This document shows, in pieces, positions 1-7,121 of a stretch of DNA of 14,792 nt; positions within the stretch are counted from its first letter, which is position 1, and each line of letters starts with the position of its first letter. Under the pieces are notes generated by a model, which did not search any database, was not told the DNA's origin, and saw only the letters and a list, made by a program, of their open reading frames with translations. The position numbers and the translations under genes were made by a program. Origin of the DNA: Paludibacteraceae bacterium (GTDB lineage Bacteria > Bacteroidota > Bacteroidia > Bacteroidales > Paludibacteraceae); NCBI GenBank assembly GCA_947471245.1, contig CANIXM010000012.1, forward strand, positions 1-14,792. Direction: 5' to 3'.

Positions 1-1253
1 CCAAAACCTACCCCTACGGTTACGTAAGTAATCCTGACGGCATCCTCAAACCCGAGTCGGAAGAACAAATCAATGTCTTAATTGACTCATTACAAAAGAA
101 AACCACTCAAGAAATTGCTGTGGTAGTGGTCAATTCCATAGGTGGAGAAGACATTAGTATTTTTGGTGATGAACTGGCCAGTGATTGGAAAATGGGCAAA
201 GAAAAACAAGACAATGGTGCACTATTGCTATTTGTGATGGATCAACGCAAAGTGACTATCAAAACTGGTTATGGCGTAGAAGGAGTATTGCCAGACGCCA
301 TCTGTAAACGCATTCAGTACGAATCCATGATTCCCGAATTCAAAGCAGGGAATTATGATGCGGGAATAATAGCAGGCGTTCAAAGCATGGTTCACTACAT
401 GCAACAAGAACCCATTAAAAAAGAGCCCGAAAAACCAATAGATTGGACACAAGCAGTGACTTTGGCGTTGGCTGGATTCATACTGCTTATGGTAGTGGCA
501 CTGATATGGGTGGACAGAATGATTAAGCAAGCTAATGCAAACCCGACCATTAGTAGCAATATGGCTAAGTATAAAGCCATTAAAACTCAGTTGTCAGGAG
601 TAATGAACATCACTGCGGTAATTTTACCTTTGTTTGCATTAGGTGGGGTGATTTTCTTTTCTCGATTTGCTTATGCACTGCTGATTATCCCTATGCCTTT
701 GGCATCATTACCAGCATACATTTACGCACGCGTGAGAATGTATAAAATTCGCCGTTCGCCCATAGCATGTAATGCCTGCGATGGCACCATGCACTTACTC
801 TCCGAAAAACAGGAAGATGCACACCTCAAACTATCACAGCAATTTGAAGAGCAATTACATGCCATAGATTATGATGTATTTGTATGTGACAAATGTGCTA
901 ATCAAGCCATTTTTACGTTAGACAAACCGAGTGCTTATACCGAATGCCCTAAATGCAAAACCAAAGCCTACATCCTTAAAAGCAAAAAAACGATAGTTAC
1001 ACCTACCTATTACAGTGCAGGTACCGAGCGCCTGACCTATATCTGCAAGTTCTGTGGATACGAAGAAGACGAAAACCACAAATTGCCAAAATTAAATGGC
1101 AACAATGGAAGTTCATTTGTAGGAGGTATGATAGTTGGCTCTATGATGAGTGGAAGAGGTGGATTCGGAGGTGGCAGTAGCAGTAGTGGTGGATTCGGAG
1201 GAAGCTTCGGTGGTGGAGGTTTTGGCGGAGGAGGTGCTACAAGCGGCTGGTAA
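1..1253 (+). CDS. TPM-domain membrane protein with two zinc ribbons and Gly-rich tail (5' partial)
   Basis: The frame is open from base 3, so the gene begins left of the window; the first possible start inside it (GTG at 120) lies in the middle of the TPM domain and is not the true start. Counting from base 3, 416 residues are visible. Residues 1 to about 130 are a TPM (YgcG/TLP18.3-type) domain, with V-S-N-P-D-G near the start and then I-K-T-G-Y-G-V-E-G-V-L-P-D. Hydrophobic segments follow at about 151-170, 203-219 and 222-242. Four CxxC pairs (256/259, 295/298, 315/318, 348/351) could form two zinc ribbons. The tail is Gly/Ser-rich and ends G-G-G-G-A-T-S-G-W, as is usual in this family. TPM domains have been linked to phosphatase activity and to membrane-protein maintenance; the exact role here is unknown. 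The next gene is lemA, a very common partner of TPM proteins. The family call is secure; biochemical function is inference. Confidence 0.9.
   Translation, partial: KTYPYGYVSNPDGILKPESEEQINVLIDSLQKKTTQEIAVVVVNSIGGEDISIFGDELASDWKMGKEKQDNGALLLFVMDQRKVTIKTGYGVEGVLPDAICKRIQYESMIPEFKAGNYDAGIIAGVQSMVHYMQQEPIKKEPEKPIDWTQAVTLALAGFILLMVVALIWVDRMIKQANANPTISSNMAKYKAIKTQLSGVMNITAVILPLFALGGVIFFSRFAYALLIIPMPLASLPAYIYARVRMYKIRRSPIACNACDGTMHLLSEKQEDAHLKLSQQFEEQLHAIDYDVFVCDKCANQAIFTLDKPSAYTECPKCKTKAYILKSKKTIVTPTYYSAGTERLTYICKFCGYEEDENHKLPKLNGNNGSSFVGGMIVGSMMSGRGGFGGGSSSSGGFGGSFGGGGFGGGGATSGW
1158..1201 (+). repeat. 14-bp direct repeat inside the Gly-rich tail coding region
   Basis: GGTGGATTCGGAGG occurs at 1158-1171 and again, exactly, at 1188-1201, a period of 30 nt that keeps the reading frame. 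It encodes the repeated Gly-Gly-Phe-Gly-Gly block of the TPM protein tail. Such a repeat could change the tail length by slippage in 10-residue steps, but nothing here shows that it does. Confidence 0.75.
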
Positions 1254-1400
1254 AGCATGACATTATGTCCATTTACACATCCTTAACGCTTTACCCTTCA
1301 ACATTTTTAATTCAGGCATTGTTTTTGTAAATAATGTCTACGAAATTTTAAAGTATCAATCGCTCTTCTTGCTAATCATTTAGAGCTAAATATCAACAAA

Positions 1401-1991
1401 ATGAAAAAAAATACAATTATTTTAATCTCTATCTTAAGTATTGTGGTCATCTCTATTTTATGGTCAATAGGTTCATATAACGGACTTGTAAGTACACAAG
1501 AAGAAGTGAATGGTCAATGGGCTAATGTTCAAAATCAATATCAACGTCGTGCCGATTTGATTCCTAACTTAGTAGCTACAGTAAAAGGATATGCCACCCA
1601 CGAAAGTTCTACCCTACAAGGTGTGATAGCTGCTCGTGCCAAAGCTACTCAAATCACTGTTGACCCGGAAAATCTTACACCAGAAAAACTACAACAGTAT
1701 CAAGCAGCTCAGGGGCAACTATCATCTGCGTTGGGAAAACTATTGATGATCACCGAAAACTATCCCGACTTAAAAGCCAATCAAAATTTTATTGAACTAC
1801 AAGCACAACTAGAAGGCACTGAAAACAGAATTGCCGTAGAGCGTAACCGCTTCAACGAAGTTTCGAAAGAATATAACTTATCCATTCGCCGTTTTCCAAA
1901 AAACATCATTGCGAACTTATTTGGATTTGAGAAAAAAGTGTATTTCGAAGCAGAAAAATCAAGCCAAGCTGCTCCAAAAGTGCAATTTTAA
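1401..1991 (+). CDS. lemA: LemA family protein
   Basis: This 196-residue protein has one N-terminal membrane segment (about residues 5-24) followed by a helical LemA domain. The family signature is plain: an E-x-V-x-x-x-W-x-x-V stretch, then Q-R-R-A-D-L-I-P-N-L-V and V-K-G-Y-A-T-H-E. The topology suggests a short N-terminus inside and a helical domain outside the inner membrane. Length is normal for the family. The ATG at 1401 follows an A-rich leader with no Shine-Dalgarno sequence and places the membrane anchor right at the N-terminus. It lies 147 nt after the TPM gene; LemA and TPM proteins occur together in many bacteria, but their joint function is not settled. I saw no convincing promoter in the 147-nt gap, so co-transcription with the TPM gene is possible. 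Confidence 0.96.
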   Translation: MKKNTIILISILSIVVISILWSIGSYNGLVSTQEEVNGQWANVQNQYQRRADLIPNLVATVKGYATHESSTLQGVIAARAKATQITVDPENLTPEKLQQYQAAQGQLSSALGKLLMITENYPDLKANQNFIELQAQLEGTENRIAVERNRFNEVSKEYNLSIRRFPKNIIANLFGFEKKVYFEAEKSSQAAPKVQF

Positions 1992-2003
1992 AAGCCAATT
2001 TAC

Positions 2004-3005
2004 ATGCCAAACAAAGAATACACGATGGTAAATGACCGCTATGAGAACTCAGTGGGGTATGAATACTGTGGAAAAAGCGGTCTGAAATTACCACGTATTT
2101 CATTCGGGCTGTGGCACAACTTTGGCGATGTGGACAATCAAGAAGAGGCGCTACGAATGATTCGTTGCGCCTTTGATCATGGTATTACCCATTTCGACCT
2201 AGCCAATAATTATGGCACGCCCGCTGGCAGTGCTGAAGTCAATTTTGGAAAAATGCTGAAAAGTCAATTTGCAGCACACCGTGATGAGTTGATTATCAGC
2301 ACCAAAGCTGGTCACCCCATGTGGCCTGGACCGTATGGCGACGGTGGATCACGTAAGTATGTGATAGCCAGCCTCCATCAAAGTCTAAAACGGATGCAGC
2401 TGGACTATGTGGATATTTTCTATTCACATCGTTATGACCCGAACACACCTTTGGAAGAAACGATGGGAGCACTTTCTGACATGGTAAAACAAGGAAAGGC
2501 GCTTTACGTAGGAATATCAAAGTACCCAGTAGAGAAGGCTAGAGAAGCATACAAACTACTCAAGCAAAATGGCACACCCTGCCTTATTAATCAGGACAGA
2601 TACAGCATTCTTATTCCACAGATTGAAGACCAAGTGCTGCCACTTGCCAGTGAACATGGTGTAGGCTGCATTACATTCTCACCTTTGGCACAAGGGCTAT
2701 TGAGCGATAAGTATTTGAATGGCATACCAGATGATTCGCGAGCTGCTCATAGCTATGGTTTCTTGCAAAAAAGCCAAATTACCGAGAATAAAATAGAGAA
2801 AATACGACAATTAAATGAGATTGCCATACATCGTGGACAGTCGCTGGCACAAATGGCATTGGCTTGGTGCCTTAGTAGTAAATATGTAAACTCTGTGATT
2901 GTAGGCACCAGTTCTGTCGCCCAACTTAAAGAGAACATAAAAGCATTAAACCATCTAGGTTTCTCAGATGAAGAACTTTTACAAATTAAAAACCTTGTTC
3001 AATAA
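2004..3005 (+). CDS. gpr: Aldo/keto reductase, YghZ/Gpr type (L-glyceraldehyde 3-phosphate reductase-like)
   Basis: This is a 333-residue NADPH-dependent aldo/keto reductase with a TIM barrel. The full catalytic tetrad is visible: Asp65 and Tyr70 (T-H-F-D-L-A-N-N-Y-G), Lys101 (S-T-K-A-G) and His142 (F-Y-S-H-R). Several long blocks match what I know of E. coli YghZ/Gpr, such as Y-C-G-K-S-G-L, W-P-G-P-Y-G-x-G-G-S-R-K-Y and F-x-P-L-A-Q-G-L-L. That enzyme reduces L-glyceraldehyde 3-phosphate and methylglyoxal, and may also relate to voltage-gated K+ channel beta subunits. The C-terminus is about a dozen residues shorter than in E. coli. The start at 2004 lies 12 nt after lemA; an in-frame ATG at 2025 is also possible because homology begins after it. 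The substrate is inferred from the family. Role: cytoplasmic detoxification or repair of reactive carbonyls. Confidence 0.93.
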   Translation: MPNKEYTMVNDRYENSVGYEYCGKSGLKLPRISFGLWHNFGDVDNQEEALRMIRCAFDHGITHFDLANNYGTPAGSAEVNFGKMLKSQFAAHRDELIISTKAGHPMWPGPYGDGGSRKYVIASLHQSLKRMQLDYVDIFYSHRYDPNTPLEETMGALSDMVKQGKALYVGISKYPVEKAREAYKLLKQNGTPCLINQDRYSILIPQIEDQVLPLASEHGVGCITFSPLAQGLLSDKYLNGIPDDSRAAHSYGFLQKSQITENKIEKIRQLNEIAIHRGQSLAQMALAWCLSSKYVNSVIVGTSSVAQLKENIKALNHLGFSDEELLQIKNLVQ

Positions 3006-3009
3006 GTTC

Positions 3010-3468
3010 ATGCAGACGGACCTTGCTTGGAAACACACATTTTTGATAGTTATTATCATGACTTTTGTCGCATGTAAGGACGAAATGTATTCGCCTGTTC
3101 CCTATTCGCCAGTGCACCTTGATCTCAATCTGACGGCAACCTATCCGACTTTCAAAAATTCGGTTAACCAAGTGTTACTATTCGAAATGCCGATTAAAGG
3201 TACTGACAAAGTAGGCTATGGAGGAATCATAGTCTATAGCGGATTTGATGGCACTTACTATGCATTTGATATGTGCTGTCCTCATGAGGCGAAATACAAC
3301 ACCAAAGTACGTCCAAATGAAAACGGACAAGCGGTGTGTGACAGCTGTCATTCAGTTTTTGAAATTGGCTATGGCATTGGCAATCCTTCTTCTGGCAAAT
3401 CCAAACACCCATTAAAAAGATATAAAGCCTTTTTAAGTGGCGACATATTATACATTAGTAATCAATAA
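3010..3468 (+). CDS. Rieske-like lipoprotein with altered metal-ligand motif
   Basis: Starting at ATG 3010, 4 nt after the gpr stop, gives 152 residues. An in-frame ATG at 2968 would overlap gpr by 38 nt and lengthen the signal peptide without need. A hydrophobic h-region (residues 11-20) ends in a lipobox F-V-A-C with Cys22 as the probable lipidated residue, so this is likely a membrane-anchored lipoprotein. The rest resembles a small Rieske [2Fe-2S] fold: C90-P-H92 in box 1, then C110-D-S-C113-H114 followed by S-V-F-E and a Gly-rich loop ending P-L-K-R-Y. A normal box 2 reads C-x-C-H-G-S-x-F. Here the residue in the His position is Cys113, with His114 one place later. The cluster may therefore be 3Cys/1His-ligated, or bind another metal. 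No oxygenase or cytochrome partner is adjacent. Fold assignment is fairly sure; cofactor and function are unknown. Confidence 0.8.
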   Translation: MQTDLAWKHTFLIVIIMTFVACKDEMYSPVPYSPVHLDLNLTATYPTFKNSVNQVLLFEMPIKGTDKVGYGGIIVYSGFDGTYYAFDMCCPHEAKYNTKVRPNENGQAVCDSCHSVFEIGYGIGNPSSGKSKHPLKRYKAFLSGDILYISNQ

Positions 3469-3497
3469 ATTACTCACTTATTAAAAAATCCATTCCC

Positions 3498-4889
3498 GTG
3501 AAAGCTTATCATTACCTGTTGCCCATCTTGTCTCTTACATTATTATTTAATTCTTGTAAAACTCTGAAAATTGACAAGCCAAAAGAATCTTATCTGCCTT
3601 CAAGCATCGCTCCTTCCCTATCAGAACTGCCCATGACGGTAGAACTCGATGTTAAAAAGCTAGAAGCGTCTGTCAACAGAAAACTGGTGGGTACGCTTTT
3701 CGAAGGGTCCAATATCGGTGGACAAGACTTGACTGTGAAAGTTATCAAAGTACAGAACTTCACTTTCACAGTAAAAAACAATGTGGTTGAATACAAAGTC
3801 CCTCTGAAAATATGGGCAAAATATGCTTGGAAAGTGGAAAAATTTGGTGCTACAATCGGTGACACTTACGAAGTAAATGGCGCTATTGCATTGACTTTCA
3901 AAACAGTAATTAGTATTGACAAAAACTGGAAGCTCGTAGCCAAAACAGCATCTTCTGGTTATGAATGGATTGAAACCCCTAAAGCAAGTGTGATGGGAGT
4001 GACTGTGCCACTTAAACCGATTGCAGACTTGGCACTGACCAAATCGGACAAGCTGATAGCCGAACAGATAGACAAAACATTGGCAGATGGTGTGGACACT
4101 AAAAAATATGCAAATCAAGCATGGATGCAAATCCAAAAACCAATTCAAATAAACGCCGAACACAATGCATGGGTGAAAATAACACCGCAAGATGTGTTGA
4201 TGTTCCCACTCACGAGTGTTGGGAACAAACTTAACATCTCATTTGCACTCAATGGGCAAGTGGAGTCATTTGTAGGAGCAAAACCAAGTGAAAACACAGC
4301 TGTTGCTTTGCCTCCATTTAAGACAGTGAATCGCATCCCCGAACAGTTCAACTTAAACATTGGCGCTGATGTCACTTATGAGCAAATATCCAACCTGGCC
4401 AAACAACAATTAGTCAATAAAACTTTTAATGATGGCAATAAAACCATCACAGTTACCGACTTGGAAGTGTTTGGGAGTGCTGGAAAACCGATTTTTGCGA
4501 TTGATGTTAAAGGGTCATTGAAGGGTAGAATTTACTTCACGGGAAATTTGATTTACAATGCAGAAAAAATGCAGGTAGAAGTTACCAATCCAGAGTTTGA
4601 GATCAACACCAGCAATGCATTGGTCAAATCTGCTAGCTGGATACTCCACGGCACGATTTTAAAATCATTATCCCCTTACCTATCTTACTCATTGAAAGAC
4701 AATTTGGAGAAAATGAAAACCGATGTCAATCAAATGATGACCAATTTCTCTATCACAGATGGAGTAGCACTGCAAGGTAAAATCAATGACATCAAATTGA
4801 TCAACCTAAGTCTAGTACCAGGCGCTTTGCGTATCAGTGCTAATTTAAAGGGAAGTGTTGCACTCAAAGTTGACAATTTAAACTTGTAA
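3498..4889 (+). CDS. DUF4403 family lipoprotein
   Basis: This 463-residue protein starts with GTG at 3498; no better ATG would keep the signal peptide. The N-terminus has a hydrophobic stretch and a lipobox L-F-N-S-C with Cys20 as the lipidated residue, so it is probably anchored in the outer membrane. Size and sequence style fit DUF4403, a family of unknown function common in Bacteroidota. The body is rich in alternating beta-strand patterns with two helical stretches. Residues about 51-88 and 291-327 look alike: Asp-Val, then x-x-L/I with a helix, L-V-x-x-x-F, and a T-V-x-x-x-x-V strand. This suggests two tandem copies of one domain. The pattern recalls long-tube lipid-binding folds of the TULIP/BPI type, which is my inference. 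It lies 29 nt after the Rieske-like gene, so it is probably in the same transcript. Confidence 0.8.
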   Translation: MKAYHYLLPILSLTLLFNSCKTLKIDKPKESYLPSSIAPSLSELPMTVELDVKKLEASVNRKLVGTLFEGSNIGGQDLTVKVIKVQNFTFTVKNNVVEYKVPLKIWAKYAWKVEKFGATIGDTYEVNGAIALTFKTVISIDKNWKLVAKTASSGYEWIETPKASVMGVTVPLKPIADLALTKSDKLIAEQIDKTLADGVDTKKYANQAWMQIQKPIQINAEHNAWVKITPQDVLMFPLTSVGNKLNISFALNGQVESFVGAKPSENTAVALPPFKTVNRIPEQFNLNIGADVTYEQISNLAKQQLVNKTFNDGNKTITVTDLEVFGSAGKPIFAIDVKGSLKGRIYFTGNLIYNAEKMQVEVTNPEFEINTSNALVKSASWILHGTILKSLSPYLSYSLKDNLEKMKTDVNQMMTNFSITDGVALQGKINDIKLINLSLVPGALRISANLKGSVALKVDNLNL

Positions 4890-4916
4890 AATTGAGGGTG
4901 TAAGCCACAAGCAGTT

Positions 4917-4946
4917 TTGTAGGTCAACGCATTTTCCTTACTTTTG
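4917..4946 (+). promoter_or_regulatory. Predicted Bacteroidota promoter for the M23-like/dxr genes
   Basis: A TTG at 4917-4919 is followed after 19 nt by TACTTTTG at 4939-4946. This matches the Bacteroidota primary-sigma consensus of TTG in the -33 region and TAnnTTTG at -7 exactly, in both sequence and spacing. It sits in the 82-nt gap after the DUF4403 gene. Transcription would begin roughly 5-10 nt downstream, giving a leader of about 15-20 nt before the ATG at 4972. The -7 box also lies within a small inverted repeat (CTTAC-TTTT-GTAAG), probably by chance. Confidence 0.65.
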
Positions 4947-4971
4947 TAAGCCCTAATTCTCAAAAGCAAGA

Positions 4972-5838
4972 ATGAAGAAAAAATCCAATCAGTTAGCTCC
5001 TTTCATAGAGAAGATGCGATTCAAATATCGTGTCTCTGTGCTGAATGAGAACACCTTGGAGGAATCATGGCACATTAGACTTTCTAGAGCATCAGTGTTT
5101 GTTTATGTTTCCACGTTTTTACTGCTTACGTTCGTGCTGCTTACTTTTCTGATTCTCAACACACCTATTGCCAATTATCTTCCAGGATATGGCGATGGTG
5201 CCAACCGCCCTAAAATCATTCAGCAGTCCATGTTGGTGGATTCATTGGTTCAGAAAAATGAATTAAATAACGACTACCTCTATCTTATCAAACAGATAGT
5301 GATGGGAAGAGTAAAACCTGATTCTATAAGGTCATTGGACTCAGCTACAATCAAAGAGAAAGCCAAAACATTTATGACCAAATCGGGAAAAGAAAAGGAG
5401 TTTACTGAGAAATTCGAAGAAGAGGAAAAGTATAATTTAGCTTCAATAGACAGTAAGCCCACCGAAGATATGTACGTATTTTTCAGGCCTACCAAAGGTG
5501 TGATTTCGTCTTCGTTTGATTTTAATAAAGGACATTATGGCATATTTATGATCACCTCTCCTAACGAAACGGTGGTGAGTGTATTGGAAGGTACGGTCTT
5601 GTTAGCGTCATTCACTTTTGATGACGGCTATGTGATTCAAGTCCAGCATCAAAACAATTATATCTCAATCTATAAAAACAACACCAAACTCCTTAAAAAA
5701 GTGGGAGACTTTATAAAAGGAGGAGAAAGCATAGCCGTCACAGGCAGTTCTAGTGGCAAGAAAGCAGGTGCTCAATTTTATTTTGAACTTTGGAAGCAAG
5801 GTAAACCTGTGAATCCAGAGGACGTGATTATTTTTTAA
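4972..5838 (+). CDS. Membrane-anchored M23 (LytM-fold) protein, probably catalytically inactive
   Basis: This 288-residue protein has a basic cytoplasmic N-terminus, one membrane segment (about 42-63), a charged and probably helical linker (about 80-160) and a C-terminal LytM/M23-type beta domain (about 168-285). The fold is recognisable from G-H-Y-G, the E-G-T-V strand, V-G-D-F-I-K-G-G-E-S-I-A-V-T-G and the F-E-L-W-K-Q-G-K-P-V-N-P end. The zinc and catalytic residues are mostly lost. The HxxxD motif keeps His188 but has Phe192 for Asp. The usual Y-x-H is Y234-K-N236. The usual H-L-H-F-E is Q268-F-Y270-F-E. It is therefore unlikely to cut peptidoglycan. It may instead bind wall or activate another hydrolase, as EnvC and NlpD do; that role is inference. 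The stop is 15 nt before dxr, suggesting coupled expression. Confidence 0.88.
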   Translation: MKKKSNQLAPFIEKMRFKYRVSVLNENTLEESWHIRLSRASVFVYVSTFLLLTFVLLTFLILNTPIANYLPGYGDGANRPKIIQQSMLVDSLVQKNELNNDYLYLIKQIVMGRVKPDSIRSLDSATIKEKAKTFMTKSGKEKEFTEKFEEEEKYNLASIDSKPTEDMYVFFRPTKGVISSSFDFNKGHYGIFMITSPNETVVSVLEGTVLLASFTFDDGYVIQVQHQNNYISIYKNNTKLLKKVGDFIKGGESIAVTGSSSGKKAGAQFYFELWKQGKPVNPEDVIIF

Positions 5839-5839
5839 A

Positions 5840-5854
5840 ATGAAAAATTTTTAG
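5840..5854 (+). other. Four-codon reading frame overlapping the dxr start (TAGTG)
   Basis: An ATG at 5840, one base after the M23-like stop codon, reads Met-Lys-Asn-Phe and stops at TAG 5852-5854. The last G of that stop is also the first G of the dxr GTG start. This could carry ribosomes from the upstream gene to the GTG. Alternatively, a one-base indel in the A5 or T5 run would join the ATG to the dxr frame (adding M-K-N-F-L), so the GTG start may reflect an error or a mutation. Confidence 0.3.
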
Positions 5855-7014
5855 TGGAAGAAAAAAAGAAACAGATAGCCATTCTTGGTTCAACAGGTAG
5901 CATAGGCACACAAGCGTTGGAGGTGATAGCTGACAGCCATTTACAGTTTGAAGTATATGCCCTCACGGCCAATAACAATGTGGATTTACTCATAAGTCAA
6001 GCACGTCAGTTTTGTCCTGAGCATGTGGTGATTGGCAATGAAAGTCTGTATCCACAACTTAAGTCTGCACTGGCAGACCTCCCCATCAAAGTATACGCTG
6101 GCACGGATGCAATAGCTCAAGTAGCCGAAATGCAACCAATAGACATCGTACTAACTGCCATGGTGGGCTATTCGGGATTGAAACCCACTATCAGTGCCAT
6201 CAAAGCTGGAAAAAAAATAGCGCTCGCCAACAAAGAAACACTGGTTGTAGCGGGTGAATTAATATGCCAACTGGCAATAGACAACAGAGTATCCATTCTT
6301 CCTGTGGACTCCGAGCATTCAGCTATTTTTCAGTGCCTTGCTGGTGAGGGTGACAATGCCATCGAAAAATTGATACTTACAGCATCAGGTGGTCCGTTTC
6401 GCACCAAATCTATGGATGAACTGCAACAGGTTACTTGTAAACAAGCACTCAAGCATCCCAACTGGGATATGGGTGCAAAGATTACCATTGACTCTGCCAG
6501 CTTGATGAACAAGGGCTTTGAAATAATTGAGGCTAAATGGTTATTCGGAGTTACCCCTGAGCAAATAGAAGTGGTGGTACATCCACAGTCCATCATACAT
6601 TCCATGGTTCAGTTTACCGATGGTTCAATTAAAGCTCAACTGGGAATGCCTGATATGAAGCTGCCAATACAGTATGCACTCACTTACCCAGAAAGAGTAA
6701 AATCAAACTTTCCTCGTTTTGATTTTAATCAGTGTACACAGTTTACGTTTGAGCAACCAGACTTGACGCGATTCAGAAATTTGGCTTTTGCCTTTCATGC
6801 TATGGAGCGTGGGGGCAATATGCCATGCATACTTAATGCTGCCAATGAAATAGTGGTGGCAGCTTTTTTGAAAGAAAAAATTGGTTTTCTGCAAATGAGT
6901 GACATCATCGAATCGGTGATGCACAAAGCCTCGTTTGTAAATAAGCCTAGTTACGAGGACTATGTACAGACTGATGCTTCTGCTAGAGAATTGGCATCAA
7001 GTCTTATAAAATAA
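5854..7014 (+). CDS. dxr: 1-deoxy-D-xylulose 5-phosphate reductoisomerase
   Basis: Dxr (IspC) converts 1-deoxy-D-xylulose 5-phosphate to 2-C-methyl-D-erythritol 4-phosphate with NADPH and a divalent metal, the committed step of the MEP isoprenoid pathway, in the cytoplasm. The 386-residue length is normal. Visible motifs are the nucleotide-binding L-G-S-T-G-S-I-G (11-18), L-A-N-K-E-T-L (124-130), and the metal/substrate motif P-V-D152-S-E154-H. Downstream are S-G-G-P-F (178-182), the flexible-loop H201-P-N-W, and S-x-x-x-N-K-G-x-E223, so Asp152, Glu154 and Glu223 supply the metal site. The start is GTG at 5854; no ATG in this frame gives a full nucleotide-binding fold, and the GTG places that fold 10 residues in, as in other Dxr proteins. 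It probably shares a transcript with the M23-like gene. The enzyme looks complete and active. Confidence 0.98.
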   Translation: MEEKKKQIAILGSTGSIGTQALEVIADSHLQFEVYALTANNNVDLLISQARQFCPEHVVIGNESLYPQLKSALADLPIKVYAGTDAIAQVAEMQPIDIVLTAMVGYSGLKPTISAIKAGKKIALANKETLVVAGELICQLAIDNRVSILPVDSEHSAIFQCLAGEGDNAIEKLILTASGGPFRTKSMDELQQVTCKQALKHPNWDMGAKITIDSASLMNKGFEIIEAKWLFGVTPEQIEVVVHPQSIIHSMVQFTDGSIKAQLGMPDMKLPIQYALTYPERVKSNFPRFDFNQCTQFTFEQPDLTRFRNLAFAFHAMERGGNMPCILNAANEIVVAAFLKEKIGFLQMSDIIESVMHKASFVNKPSYEDYVQTDASARELASSLIK

Positions 7015-7080
7015 CGATAAGGAATGAGAATAAATAGCTACAAGAATTTTGTTGCTGATTACAAGTCAGTTTATCAGATA

Positions 7081-7111
7081 GGTTGCAACCAAAATCATAG
7101 TCATATCTTTT
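7081..7111 (+). promoter_or_regulatory. Possible promoter with palindrome upstream of the methyltransferase
   Basis: TTG at 7083-7085 is followed after 18 nt by TATCTTTT at 7104-7111, one base off the TAnnTTTG consensus. The -33 element lies inside a perfect 10-bp palindrome, GGTTGCAACC at 7081-7090, which could be an operator. The start codon of the methyltransferase is only 10 nt past the -7 box, so the transcript would be nearly leaderless. It lies in the 107-nt gap after dxr. The match is moderate. Confidence 0.35.
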
Positions 7112-7121
7112 TAAAGACCTT

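Noticed and set aside
1037..1258. Minus-strand proline-rich reading frame opposite the TPM tail
   Set aside because: It is the antisense shadow of the Gly-rich tail, with no motif of its own.
2968..3009. Longer start for the Rieske-like lipoprotein overlapping gpr
   Set aside because: It adds a polar stretch before the lipoprotein signal; ATG 3010 gives a normal lipoprotein signal peptide just after the gpr stop.
3660..4190. 176-codon minus-strand frame within the DUF4403 gene
   Set aside because: Its composition is unlike a folded protein (many Cys, Phe, His) and it is fully antisense to a well-supported gene.
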